DNA of 59,263 bases, taken from NCBI GenBank assembly GCA_944386985.1, contig CALXDD010000015.1, positions 1-59,263 on the forward strand. Reading direction: 5' to 3'. Within the stretch, counting starts at the first letter, position 1; every line of letters starts with the position of its first letter. The translations under genes and the position numbers were made by a program. This DNA is from an uncultured Oscillospiraceae bacterium. Its GTDB lineage: Bacteria; Bacillota; Clostridia; Oscillospirales; Oscillospiraceae. Below are positions 31,292 through 40,095 of this stretch, in pieces. A model generated the notes under the pieces. The model was not told where the DNA came from. It did no database searches and was given only the letters and a program-made list of their open reading frames with translations.

Positions 31292-33292
31292 CTCCTCGTA
31301 GCGGACAAAGTGGAAGGTGAAGGAGCCGCGGGACTGACTCATGGACCGAAGGTCAATGGCGTAGGTCATCATCTCCGCCATAGGCACCTCGGCGGTGACG
31401 ATCTGATCGCCGTCGCCGGTGGGGTCCATGCCCATAACACGGCCCCGGCGCTTATTGAGGTCGCCGATGATGTCGCCCATGTAGGTGTCGGGGATGCGGA
31501 CCTTCAGCTCGCCGATGGGCTCCAGCAAAACGGGATTGGCCTCGGGCAGGGCGGCCTTGTAGGCCAGCTGGGCGGCGGTCTTGAAGGCGATTTCGGAGGA
31601 ATCCACCGGGTGGTAGGAGCCATCCACCAGAGTGGCCTTCAGATACACCACCGGGTAGCCCGCCAGTACGCCATGGGCGCAGGCCTCCCGGAGACCCTTC
31701 TCAACGGCGGGGAAGAAGTTCTTGGGCACGCTGCCGCCGAAGACCTCCTCAGCGAAGATCATATCCTCGCTCTCGTCCTGGGGCTCAAAGACAATGTGCA
31801 CATCGCCGAACTGGCCGCTGCCGCCGGTCTGCTTCTTGTGACGGCCCTGCTTACGGACCTTCTTGCGGATCTTCTCCCGGTAAGCAACACGGGGGGTATC
31901 CAGCTCCACATCCACGCCGAAGCGGCTCTTCAGCTTGCTGACCAGCACGTCGATCTGGATGTCGCCGGCGCCGGTGACCACAGTCTGGTGGGTCTCGGCA
32001 TTGTTGACCACGGTAAAGGTGGGATCTTCCTCGTTAAGACGGTTGAGGCCGGTGCCCACCTTCTCCTCCTGACCCCGGGTCTTGGGCGCGATGGCACGGG
32101 AGTAGCAGGGCTCGGCAAAGGGCACGCCCTGAAGCTTCACGATCTTCTTGGGATCGCAAAGAGTATCACCAGTGCGGACATAGTCCATCTTGGCAATGGC
32201 GCCGATGTCGCCGCAGGGGATCTCCTTGACCTCCTCGGTCTTCTTGCCCTTGATGGTGTACAGACGGCCCAGCTTCTCGGTTTTGCCGGTGGTGGTGTCG
32301 TACAGAGACATATCGCTGGTAATCTTACCGGAAACCACCTTCACCAGGGAGTATTTGCCGTACTGATCAGAGATGGTCTTGAACACAACGGCGGCGGTGG
32401 GGCCGTCGGGATTGTGGGGCACATCCACAGGATCGCCATTCTCATCCTCGCCCACAGCGGCGCGGATGACCATGGGGGAGGGAGCCAGCTCCACGATGGT
32501 CTGCAGCAGCATCTCGGTGCCGAGACCGGTGAAGGCGGAGCCGCAGAGCACCGGGGTGACAGTGCCGTCCCGCATACCCACCATCAGACCCTTGCGGATC
32601 TCGTCCTTGGTGAAGGGCTCGCCGGAGAAGTACTTCTCCATATATTCCTCGCTGGCCTCAGCCACAGCTTCCATCAGCTGGTCGTAGAACTCATCCACCA
32701 CCTTGACCTTGCTCTCGGGGATGGGGATCTCCTCCCGCTTCTTGGCGTCGTTGATGCGGTAGGCCTTCTTGTTGAGCACGTCGATGATGCCGATGGTCCG
32801 CTTGTTGTCGTCCCAGATGGGCACCACCACAGGGGCCAGAGAACTGCCCAGCTTGGAGCGCAGGGCCTCCAGAGTGATGGAAAAGTTGGCGTTTTCCTCG
32901 TCCTCCTTGGAGATGTAGACCATGCAGGGGCGGTTGGCCACCTTCAGATACTTCCAGCAGCGCTCAGCGCCCACGCTGAGACCGTCCTTGGAGGCGCACA
33001 CCAGGATGCCCACCTCAGAGGCCCGGATGCCGGACTGGACCTCACCGGCAAAGTCGAAGTTGCCCGGGGTGTCCAGCACGTTGATCTTCACGCCCTTGTA
33101 CATCACGGGCGTCATGGCCATGGAGATGGAGATCTTGCGCTTGATTTCCTCCGCGTCATAGTCACAAACGGTGTTGCCGTCTACCGTCTTGCCCAGGCGG
33201 TCGATCGCACCGGTAATATACAGCATGCTCTCCACCAGAGAGGTCTTCCCGTTGCCGCCGTGTCCCAGCAGGCAGATGTTGCGAATTTCCAT
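31229..33292 (-). CDS. Elongation factor G-like GTPase paralogue
   Basis: 687 residues with the five-domain EF-G layout. G1 is GHGGNGKTS, G3 is DTPGNFDF and G4 reads ISKED in place of NKxD. The His that activates water in EF-G (DTPGH) is Asn here. The switch I region (EEIKRKISISMAM) also lacks the canonical RGITI. Domains IV-V are present (SGQFGDVHIVFEP). This places it in the EF-G2/EF-G-like group, whose role is not settled; it may be a slow GTPase that binds ribosomes. The gene has a promoter with TATAAT and carries the duplicated 3' end with hairpin insert. Confidence 0.88.
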   Translation of the reverse strand: MEIRNICLLGHGGNGKTSLVESMLYITGAIDRLGKTVDGNTVCDYDAEEIKRKISISMAMTPVMYKGVKINVLDTPGNFDFAGEVQSGIRASEVGILVCASKDGLSVGAERCWKYLKVANRPCMVYISKEDEENANFSITLEALRSKLGSSLAPVVVPIWDDNKRTIGIIDVLNKKAYRINDAKKREEIPIPESKVKVVDEFYDQLMEAVAEASEEYMEKYFSGEPFTKDEIRKGLMVGMRDGTVTPVLCGSAFTGLGTEMLLQTIVELAPSPMVIRAAVGEDENGDPVDVPHNPDGPTAAVVFKTISDQYGKYSLVKVVSGKITSDMSLYDTTTGKTEKLGRLYTIKGKKTEEVKEIPCGDIGAIAKMDYVRTGDTLCDPKKIVKLQGVPFAEPCYSRAIAPKTRGQEEKVGTGLNRLNEEDPTFTVVNNAETHQTVVTGAGDIQIDVLVSKLKSRFGVDVELDTPRVAYREKIRKKVRKQGRHKKQTGGSGQFGDVHIVFEPQDESEDMIFAEEVFGGSVPKNFFPAVEKGLREACAHGVLAGYPVVYLKATLVDGSYHPVDSSEIAFKTAAQLAYKAALPEANPVLLEPIGELKVRIPDTYMGDIIGDLNKRRGRVMGMDPTGDGDQIVTAEVPMAEMMTYAIDLRSMSQSRGSFTFHFVRYEECPPAAQEKAIAEAKALAEAE

Positions 33293-33345
33293 AGTAGGTC
33301 TCCTTCCGTTGATAGCGTTCCCTCGGGCTTTGGCCCAATGTGTAA

Positions 33346-33374
33346 ATTATAACCGATTTGGGAAGGATGCACAA
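33346..33374 (-). promoter_or_regulatory. Promoter of the EF-G-like gene
   Basis: Minus-strand TTGTGC (33374-33369), 17-base spacer, TATAAT (33351-33346), 54 bases upstream of the start codon. Confidence 0.7.
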
Positions 33375-33426
33375 GTTGTTTTTTTGGCAAATTTCACATC
33401 CCTCCGGTTTTGTGACATGATCCAAA

Positions 33427-33470
33427 AAGCGCCTGCTCGTTTTGGTAAAAATCCATACGAGCAGGCGCTT
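33427..33470 (-). terminator. Terminator of the rlmB-membrane protein operon
   Basis: A 14-bp stem AAGCGCCTGCTCGT / ACGAGCAGGCGCTT with a 16-base loop, followed by T residues on the minus strand, 18 bases past the stop of the 763-residue gene. Confidence 0.85.
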
Positions 33471-33487
33471 GACAACAAAAAAATAGG

Positions 33488-35779
33488 TTACAGGTGGTCG
33501 GCGTTCCAGGCCAGCAGCAGCACAGGGAGGGTCCACAGCAGCAGAAACAGCATCAGCTGTCCCGGCGACAGCAGGGAGGTGCGGCCCACGAACATGAGGT
33601 AGAAGGACAGCAGCGCTCCCGCCACGCTGCCCAAAAGGGAGATGCCGTTGCCAAGGCGTACCGCCCGGCACAGCCGCTTCCCTCCGGCCACCGCCTCCAG
33701 ATAGGGGGCCAGTCCCTCACGGTAGAGCAGGGCATTGGGCCGGAGGTCCTCCATCACCGTGGAGGAAAGATTCAGCCGCTCGTTAAGGTCCAGCATCAGC
33801 CCGCCTCCGTCGCCGCCGAAGAAGGACTTGATGCCCCGAAGGGACAAATTGGGGTCCCGGGTGATGAAAAGAGGGGTGATGCCGTTGCGGCGCATGGCGT
33901 GGAGTGCCCAGCCCACACTGTCTGCCGGCTTGTAGTCCATGGGGTAGATGGCCACCAGCTCACCGTCAATGGATAAGTACAGAGCATTCTTGTGCTCTAA
34001 GCTCTTGGGCAGGCGCACCGACATCCGCCGCAGCAGGGCGGCGGTGCCGAGGATGGCGGTCTCCCCGTAGATGGAGGCGGAGACGCCCCCCTCGTCGTGG
34101 ATGTGGAAGTGCTCCAGGTGCTCCCGGCGGCCCCGCTCGTTGCTCATGTAGGCGGCAAAGAGCCGGGACCAGCCGCAGTCATAGGCGATGGCCAGGCTGC
34201 CGGCGTAGGAGGCAACCTTCCGCCGGTCCTCGCTGATGATCCGGGGGGTCCCCAGGCGAACGGTTCCCGGGGGAAAGAGGTCCTGGTCGGTTACCAGCAT
34301 CTCCTTGCTGTAGCTGAGCTGCTGGGCGCCGTAGAATCCGGCCACCGCGCTGCCGGACACCCCCATCCGCTTGGCGATACGGAGGTAGGGGAGACTGTAG
34401 ACAAAGGGAAGGGACAGCGTCGAGGAGGCAGTGAGAATGGCGGACCAGCACCAGAGGAAGTTGCTCCCCTTTCCCTGGCCCACGGAGGCCAGCAGGGCGA
34501 ACACCAGGGAGCCTATAAACACCACCGGCAGGAGAAGGTGCTGCCAGCGGGCGGACACGTCCTCTTTGACGGTGCGGTTATAGAAGGTGGCGGAGCGGCC
34601 GTGCTGCTTGACAGCGCCGTGAGGGGTCAGATCCACCACATAGGCGGGCTGGCCCAGGGCAACCAGACGGAAGCCCTCCCGAAGGGCGCCGGCCTTCCAG
34701 CATTCGCCCCACAGCGCCAGAGCCATGGCCGCTGCCGACACGGCCCAGAAGGGGGCGGCGTTCCACCGGTCCGGCAGCACCGTCATGGCGGCGGTGTCTG
34801 CCAGGGTTACCAGAGCCCCCACGGATACCAGGGTAAAGCAGTTGAGCCGCCGGCGGGTAAAGCCGGCCACAAAGATGGGAAAGCCGGCGATGCACACCGC
34901 CGCCAGCAGCACCGCCCCCGTCACAGAGCGGATGAGGGGCATGGTGCTGTAGTAGGGGATGGTCACTCCAAAAGCCTCCACTACGCCGGGGACCCAGCAG
35001 AGAAGGGAGAGGACTGTGGCTGCCACGGCATTTTTCCGCAGCCGGAGGTAGAGGCGCTTTTGCCGCACGGTGGCCTCCGCCAGGGAGGGCTCCTCCCCGG
35101 ACAGGTCTACGGTGTCCGCGGCCCGGTCGCTGTGGGAGCGGTGGATCTTCTCCTGCTCCTTCTGGGTCTTCTTCCGCTGCTCCTTGTAGCGGCGCTGGTC
35201 CTCCTTCCGATCCTCCATTACCGCATCCACCGTGGAGGCCACCACCGTGGCTACGGAGATGGCCCCCTCCGCGTCGGGGGCGTGAGGGACCTCCGGGGCG
35301 GCGGGAGCCTTCTCCGGAGGAGCGGGGTCCTCCAGATCCTCCGGAGGCGGAGGGGCGGGGCGGTGGAGATAGGAGGCCAGACGGCTGAAAAGCCCAGGCG
35401 CTTCGTCTCCGTAGTCCTCCTCATCCTCCTCCGGCTCTTCTCCGGCGTCGTCAGCAGGCGCGGAGGACTCGGTCCCTTCCAGATCCATGGGAGGACCGAA
35501 GATGTCCTGAGGCGGGAGAAAAGCGGGCTCCTCCGCCTCCGGCTCCTCTGCAGGGGCGTGGGCGTGCTCCGCCTGGTCCCAAAGCTCCTCCAGGGAGGCG
35601 GGCTCCTCTGGTCCTTCCGTCTCCTCCGGCGGTTTTGGGGAAGGAGCCTCAGGCGCGGGAGTTTCCTCCTGGGCAGGCGGCGTCAGATCCAGGTCATCTG
35701 CACTCAAAAGGGTGAAATGGGCAGTAAATTCCCCCAGATCCAGATCATCATAGGAAGATTTTTGCTCGTTTTCTTTCAT
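33488..35779 (-). CDS. Degenerate P-type-ATPase-like membrane protein
   Basis: 763 residues. Residues 1-230 are acidic, Pro-rich and without fold. Eight membrane helices then follow in a 4 + 2 + 2 order, as in heavy-metal P1B ATPases. The text after the sixth helix, LRIAKRMGVSGSAVAG then MLVTDQDLFPPGTVRL, lines up with the P1B stretch before and at DKTGT, but the phosphorylation motif is replaced by DQDLFPPGT. There is no TGES actuator motif and no CPC metal site. GITPLFITRDPNLSLRGIKSFFG resembles the P-domain helix and hinge. It is thus probably a non-pumping derivative. It is co-transcribed with rlmB (20-base gap, SD AAGGAG). Confidence 0.7.
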   Translation of the reverse strand: MKENEQKSSYDDLDLGEFTAHFTLLSADDLDLTPPAQEETPAPEAPSPKPPEETEGPEEPASLEELWDQAEHAHAPAEEPEAEEPAFLPPQDIFGPPMDLEGTESSAPADDAGEEPEEDEEDYGDEAPGLFSRLASYLHRPAPPPPEDLEDPAPPEKAPAAPEVPHAPDAEGAISVATVVASTVDAVMEDRKEDQRRYKEQRKKTQKEQEKIHRSHSDRAADTVDLSGEEPSLAEATVRQKRLYLRLRKNAVAATVLSLLCWVPGVVEAFGVTIPYYSTMPLIRSVTGAVLLAAVCIAGFPIFVAGFTRRRLNCFTLVSVGALVTLADTAAMTVLPDRWNAAPFWAVSAAAMALALWGECWKAGALREGFRLVALGQPAYVVDLTPHGAVKQHGRSATFYNRTVKEDVSARWQHLLLPVVFIGSLVFALLASVGQGKGSNFLWCWSAILTASSTLSLPFVYSLPYLRIAKRMGVSGSAVAGFYGAQQLSYSKEMLVTDQDLFPPGTVRLGTPRIISEDRRKVASYAGSLAIAYDCGWSRLFAAYMSNERGRREHLEHFHIHDEGGVSASIYGETAILGTAALLRRMSVRLPKSLEHKNALYLSIDGELVAIYPMDYKPADSVGWALHAMRRNGITPLFITRDPNLSLRGIKSFFGGDGGGLMLDLNERLNLSSTVMEDLRPNALLYREGLAPYLEAVAGGKRLCRAVRLGNGISLLGSVAGALLSFYLMFVGRTSLLSPGQLMLFLLLWTLPVLLLAWNADHL

Positions 35780-35799
35780 GGGAACTCCTTCGGCCCCGG

Positions 35800-36555
35800 T
35801 CAGCCAAGACGCTGGCGGACGGCCTCATACAGCAGAATAGCGGCGGCGGCGGAGGCATTGAGGGAGGAGATGCGGCCCTTCATGGGGATGCTGACAAGAA
35901 AGTCGCAGTTCTCCCGCACCAGACGGCCCATGCCGTCCCCCTCGCTGCCGATGACAATGGCGGCGGGGCCCTTCAGATCTGCCTCATAGAGGGGCACGCT
36001 CCCCTCGGCGGCGGTGCCGAAGATCCACACACCCGCCTTCTGCAAATCCTTGAGAAGGGAGGGGATGTTGGGGACCCGGGCCACCGGCATATAGCTCACC
36101 GCCCCGGCGCTGGTTTTGGCCACCACGGCGGTCAGCCCGGCGCTGCGGCGCTTGGGGATGATGACGCCGTGGGCCCCGGCGCACTCAGCGGTGCGGATGA
36201 TGGCCCCCAAATTGTGGGGATCGGAGATCTCATCGCAGACCACCAGAAGGGGCGGCTCCCCTTTGTCCCGGGCGGCGGAGAGAATGTCCTCCACCGAGGC
36301 GTAGGCCTTGGCGGCGGCCAGGGCGATAACCCCCTGGTGGCTGTGGGTCTCGCTCATGGCGTCCAGCTTCCGCCGGTCGCACTCCACCACCACTACTCCC
36401 GCCTTCCTGGCCTGGGCGGCCAGGGCGGAGAGGGTTCGGTCCGTCTCCCCCTTGGCGATGTACAGCTTATCAATAGGCATGCCTGAGCGCAGGGCCTCCG
36501 TCACTGCATTGCGGCCCTCCAGCAGGCCCTCCTGGGCGTGTTCCTGTTCCTTCAT
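35800..36555 (-). CDS. rlmB: 23S rRNA 2'-O-ribose methyltransferase RlmB/TrmH family
   Basis: 251 residues of the SPOUT class. The substrate-binding N-domain (LEGRNAVTEALRSGMPI) is followed by the knot with DEISDPHNLGAIIRTAECAG, VIGSEGDGM and IPMKGRISSLNASAAAAI. It methylates a guanosine ribose in 23S rRNA using SAM. SD AGAAGGAG precedes ATG 36555. It is the first gene of a two-gene unit with the P-type-like protein. A promoter candidate lies at 36635-36663. Confidence 0.93.
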   Translation of the reverse strand: MKEQEHAQEGLLEGRNAVTEALRSGMPIDKLYIAKGETDRTLSALAAQARKAGVVVVECDRRKLDAMSETHSHQGVIALAAAKAYASVEDILSAARDKGEPPLLVVCDEISDPHNLGAIIRTAECAGAHGVIIPKRRSAGLTAVVAKTSAGAVSYMPVARVPNIPSLLKDLQKAGVWIFGTAAEGSVPLYEADLKGPAAIVIGSEGDGMGRLVRENCDFLVSIPMKGRISSLNASAAAAILLYEAVRQRLG

Positions 36556-36634
36556 GACAAACTCCTTCTATAAAGCGGCGAAAAAGTTTCGCATGGATGT
36601 ATATACGAAAAATTTCCAATGAATGGCGGTGATA

Positions 36635-36663
36635 AGTATACCACAGACGCGGCACGATAAAAA
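36635..36663 (-). promoter_or_regulatory. Promoter of rlmB operon
   Basis: Minus-strand TTTTTA (36663-36658), 17-base spacer, TATACT (36640-36635). Confidence 0.5.
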
Positions 36664-36704
36664 GACCATTCACAGAAATTTCATAGAAAAGATACAAGCA
36701 GTTC

Positions 36705-36733
36705 TTGTTACTTTTCCCGTTTTGTGGTAGCAT
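36705..36733 (+). promoter_or_regulatory. ftsH promoter
   Basis: TTGTTA (36705-36710), 17-base spacer, TAGCAT (36728-36733), 60 bases ahead of the start codon. Confidence 0.5.
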
Positions 36734-36793
36734 ATCAAATAGATTGCTATGCGGCGGGAACGCCGGCTTTCCCATAACTGCAAGGAGAGAGAC

Positions 36794-38956
36794 ATGGAGA
36801 ATAATCAGAATAAAAACAATCGGGATAACAAGAACAAACGGAATATGAGCGCCCTTTTGACGCTGGTGCTGTGGGCACTGCTGTTGACGGCGGCGCTGCA
36901 GTATTTGAACACCTATCTGGGAAGTCCCCGCAGCTCCACCACCACCCACGAGATCATGTACAGCGAGTTTGAGGATCTGGTGGAGGAGGGCCATGTGGAG
37001 AAGGTCACGCTGAAGGACGGGATGCTGACCATCTACCCCCAGGAGGGCTACGCCTATACCGGTGATAACGGCAAGACCTATACGGACAACTACACCCTTT
37101 TCACCATGGACGTGGGCGACCCCAATCTGTTCACGCTGCTCAATGACAACGACGTAGAATTTACCAAGCCCTATGTGGCGGAGATGCCTCTGATCCTGGA
37201 GCTCATCGTAGGCTATCTCCTGCCGGTGGTGGTGATGGTGCTGGCCTTCAGCCTTCTCTTCCGCTTCATGGCGAAGAAGGGCGGGGGCTTCGGCGGCATC
37301 GGCAGCGTGGGAAAGAGCAACGCCAAGGTCTACATGGAGAAGCAGACCGGCGTCACCTTTGCCGATGTGGCCGGTCAGGACGAGGCCAAGGAGAGTCTGG
37401 AGGAGATTATCGACTTCCTCCACAACCCCGCCAAGTACACCGCCATCGGCGCCAAGCTCCCCAGAGGCGCTCTGCTGGTGGGTTCCCCCGGTACCGGCAA
37501 GACCCTTCTGGCCAAGGCCGTGGCCGGCGAGGCCAACGTGCCCTTCTTCTCCATCTCCGGCTCCGGCTTTGTGGAGATGTTTGTGGGCGTGGGCGCCAGC
37601 CGTGTCCGGGATCTGTTCCAGGAGGCGGCCAAGGTGGCCCCCTGCATCATTTTCATTGACGAGATCGACGCCATCGGCAAGACCCGTGACACTCGTTTCG
37701 GCGGCAACGACGAGCGGGAGCAGACCCTCAACCAGCTGCTGGCGGAGATGGACGGCTTCGACCCCTCCAAGGGCATCATCGTCCTGGCCGCCACCAACCG
37801 CCCTGAGGTGCTGGATAAGGCTCTGCTGCGGCCCGGCCGGTTCGACCGCCGCATCACCGTGGACCGGCCCAATCTGGCCGGCCGTCTCAAGACCCTTCAG
37901 GTCCACACCCGGAAGATCCGCCTGGCGGAGGACGTGGACCTCAACAAGATCGCTCAGGCCACCGCGGGCTGCGTGGGCGCGGACCTCGCCAACATGGTCA
38001 ATGAGGCCGCCCTCCGGGCGGTGCGCATGGGCCGCAAGGCGGTGAACCAGGAGGATCTTCTGGTGTCCTTTGAGGTGGTTATTGCCGGCAGCGAGAAGAA
38101 GGGAACCGTCATCACCGAGACGGAGAAGCGGATCATCGCTTACCACGAGGTGGGCCACGCCCTGGTGGCCGCCAAGCAGAAGAACTCCCAGCCTGTCACC
38201 AAGATCACCATTGTCCCCCACACCCAGGGGGCTCTGGGCTACACACTGAACCTTCCCGAGGAGGAGAAGTTCCTCATGAGCCGGGAGGACATTTTGGCGG
38301 AGATCCGCACCCTGCTGGCGGGCCGCAGCGCCGAGGAGGTGGTGTGCGAGACCCAGACCTCCGGCGCCGCCAACGACATTGAGCGGGCCACGGAGCTGGC
38401 CAGGAACCTGGTGGCCCGGTTCGGCATGTGCGAGGAGTTTGACATGATGGCCCTCGGCACCGTCAACAGCCAGTATTTGGACGGCAGCTACTCCATGACC
38501 TGCGCCCAGGAGACCTACGCCGCCGCTGATCGGGCGGTGGTGCAGATCATTCGCAAGTGCCACCAGGAGGCCAAGGAGCTGCTGGAAGCCAACCGGGATA
38601 TGCTGGACGCGGTGGCCCAGTACCTCCTGAAGAAGGAGACCATCACCGGTCAGGAGATGATGGCCATTCTGGAGGGCCGGGACCCGGAGAAGACCGATTA
38701 CTTCGGCATCAACCCCGGCACCGCGGCCAAGATCGACAGCGGCATCGAGCCGCCCGCCCGCTCCATCCACATGACCAGCCAGCCGGTGCAGTCCCCTGCG
38801 GTCTCGGAGGAGTCCCGGGACGAAGCCGAAGGAGAAAAGCCTCAGTCGGAGAAGCCTCAGGAGGAAGCCGGGGAGGAGAAACCTCAGGCGGAGGCCTCCG
38901 GCGGGGACAGCAGTCAGACCGACGGCCCGGCCCAGGGGGAGGCCAAAGAGGAATAA
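36794..38956 (+). CDS. ftsH: ATP-dependent membrane metalloprotease FtsH
   Basis: 720 residues. Two membrane helices (about 20-38 and 135-157) flank a small extracellular domain. The AAA domain has Walker [10 protein letters not shown], Walker [13 protein letters not shown] and the [22 protein letters not shown]. The zinc site is HEVGH with a downstream Asp. It degrades membrane and regulatory proteins. The C-terminal 60 residues are an acidic, Ser/Glu/Pro-rich tail with EKPQ repeats. SD AAGGAGAGAG sets the start at 36794 and not the upstream ATG at 36749. Confidence 0.96.
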   Translation: MENNQNKNNRDNKNKRNMSALLTLVLWALLLTAALQYLNTYLGSPRSSTTTHEIMYSEFEDLVEEGHVEKVTLKDGMLTIYPQEGYAYTGDNGKTYTDNYTLFTMDVGDPNLFTLLNDNDVEFTKPYVAEMPLILELIVGYLLPVVVMVLAFSLLFRFMAKKGGGFGGIGSVGKSNAKVYMEKQTGVTFADVAGQDEAKESLEEIIDFLHNPAKYTAIGAKLPRGALLVGSPGTGKTLLAKAVAGEANVPFFSISGSGFVEMFVGVGASRVRDLFQEAAKVAPCIIFIDEIDAIGKTRDTRFGGNDEREQTLNQLLAEMDGFDPSKGIIVLAATNRPEVLDKALLRPGRFDRRITVDRPNLAGRLKTLQVHTRKIRLAEDVDLNKIAQATAGCVGADLANMVNEAALRAVRMGRKAVNQEDLLVSFEVVIAGSEKKGTVITETEKRIIAYHEVGHALVAAKQKNSQPVTKITIVPHTQGALGYTLNLPEEEKFLMSREDILAEIRTLLAGRSAEEVVCETQTSGAANDIERATELARNLVARFGMCEEFDMMALGTVNSQYLDGSYSMTCAQETYAAADRAVVQIIRKCHQEAKELLEANRDMLDAVAQYLLKKETITGQEMMAILEGRDPEKTDYFGINPGTAAKIDSGIEPPARSIHMTSQPVQSPAVSEESRDEAEGEKPQSEKPQEEAGEEKPQAEASGGDSSQTDGPAQGEAKEE

Positions 38957-39075
38957 ACGCAGCTGATGGAGACCCCGGGCTGGCATTCCCCGCCGGTCCG
39001 GGGCTGTTGCTTTGAAAAAATTTGCAGTGAGGGAACAAAAGCCGCTGCATTTCGTCTATAATAGAAGAAGAACCA

Positions 39076-39104
39076 TTGACGCGAGAGAAAAAATTCGGTA
39101 TTAT
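39076..39104 (+). promoter_or_regulatory. Promoter of the BIG2 protein gene
   Basis: TTGACG (39076-39081), 17-base spacer, TATTAT (39099-39104). A perfect TATAAT also occurs at 39057-39062 but lacks a -35 partner. Confidence 0.7.
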
Positions 39105-39141
39105 GTCAAGTAGATTACAGAAGATCTGGGAGGTGCCCGCC

Positions 39142-39996
39142 ATGGAGATGCGAAAATGTGAAGTCTGCGGTGAGATGTATTCCACCACCTACCGCACATG
39201 CCCTTTCTGCGAGGAGGAGGAGGCTATGCGGAGGGGGAAGCCCATGCACCGTCACGCTTCTGATTTCCGCAACAAGCGTGGGGGAAACGCCTTGGGTGTG
39301 CTGGCGCTGGTGCTGGCCCTGATCGTGGTGGGCGGCGGCGTCTGGGCCTTTTTTGGAGACAGTATCGCCTCTCTGGTGGGCATCCGCGAGACCTCCGGCA
39401 CGGAGGGAAATTCTGTGGACTCCGGCGATTCCGTTGAGCCTCTGGCCCTGGTGCTGGACCAGACCGCGCTGACCCTGCAGGCCGGCACTACCGGCTCCCT
39501 CTCCGTCACCGGCGGTGGGGAGAGCCGCACCTGGAGCAGCGACAACACTGCTGTGGCAGAGGTGAATGAAAACGGTCTGATTACCGCAGTGGCCGCCGGG
39601 GAGGCGGTGATCTCCGTCACCGACGGCACGAATACCGCACAGTGTACCGTTCAGGTCACCGATGGGGAGATTACGGGCGGAGAGGCCACCGGTGGAGAAA
39701 CCACAGGTGGGGAGACCACCGGCGGTGAGACAACGGCAACGGGAGGGGAGACCACCGGCGGTGAGACCAGCGGCGCGGCGCTTACCCTCAACCGGGAGGA
39801 CTTTACCCTGCCTGTGGGGCAGAAGTGGCAGCTGAAGGTGAGCGGCACCAGCAGCACGGTTACCTGGTCCATCGCGGACACCTCGATTGCGACCATCGCC
39901 TCTGACGGCACGGTCACCGGCGTCAGCAAGGGTGTTACCACCGCCACCGCAAAAGTGGATGGACAGACGCTGGAATGCATTGTCCGCATCAGCTAA
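39142..39996 (+). CDS. Zinc-ribbon membrane protein with two BIG2 domains
   Basis: 284 residues. It starts with a zinc ribbon (CEVCGEMYSTTYRTCPFC), then one membrane helix (GVLALVLALIVVGGGVWAFF), then two bacterial Ig-like BIG2 domains, ending in VAAGEAVISVTDGTNTAQCTV and VSKGVTTATAKVDGQTLEC. Between them lies a repeat linker of Gly-Gly-Glu-Thr-Thr units (about residues 172-212). The Ig domains would be outside the cell and the ribbon inside. GGGAGG precedes ATG 39142. Confidence 0.85.
   Translation: MEMRKCEVCGEMYSTTYRTCPFCEEEEAMRRGKPMHRHASDFRNKRGGNALGVLALVLALIVVGGGVWAFFGDSIASLVGIRETSGTEGNSVDSGDSVEPLALVLDQTALTLQAGTTGSLSVTGGGESRTWSSDNTAVAEVNENGLITAVAAGEAVISVTDGTNTAQCTVQVTDGEITGGEATGGETTGGETTGGETTATGGETTGGETSGAALTLNREDFTLPVGQKWQLKVSGTSSTVTWSIADTSIATIASDGTVTGVSKGVTTATAKVDGQTLECIVRIS
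39660..39780 (+). repeat. Short tandem coding repeat (GGETT units)
   Basis: About seven imperfect 15-base units encoding GGETT/GGEAT in the linker between BIG2 domains. Such repeats can change copy number by slippage. Confidence 0.7.
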
Positions 39997-40003
39997 TGAT
40001 AGC

Positions 40004-40039
40004 AACACCCCCGGCGTTTCCCAACGTCCGGGGGATGTT
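40004..40039 (+). terminator. Hairpin after the BIG2 gene
   Basis: CCCCCGG / CCGGGGG core extended by CGTT/AACG and AACA/TGTT with single bulges; no T-tract follows. Confidence 0.5.
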
Positions 40040-40051
40040 CCTGTCTGCAAG

Positions 40052-40094
40052 AATAAATGCTGCAGAGTATTGTATTCTGCAGCATTTATTTTTT
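40052..40094. terminator. Bidirectional terminator between BIG2 and XpaC genes
   Basis: A 15-bp perfect stem AATAAATGCTGCAGA / TCTGCAGCATTTATT with a 9-base loop and a TTTT extension, one base from the stop of the minus-strand gene. Confidence 0.85.
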
Positions 40095-40095
40095 C

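Noticed and set aside
31310-33352. 680-codon plus-strand frame opposite the EF-G-like gene
   Set aside because: Shadow of the real gene; low-complexity His/Gly/Leu text and no SD.
36470-38986. 838-codon minus-strand frame opposite ftsH
   Set aside because: Antisense shadow of a clear FtsH coding sequence.
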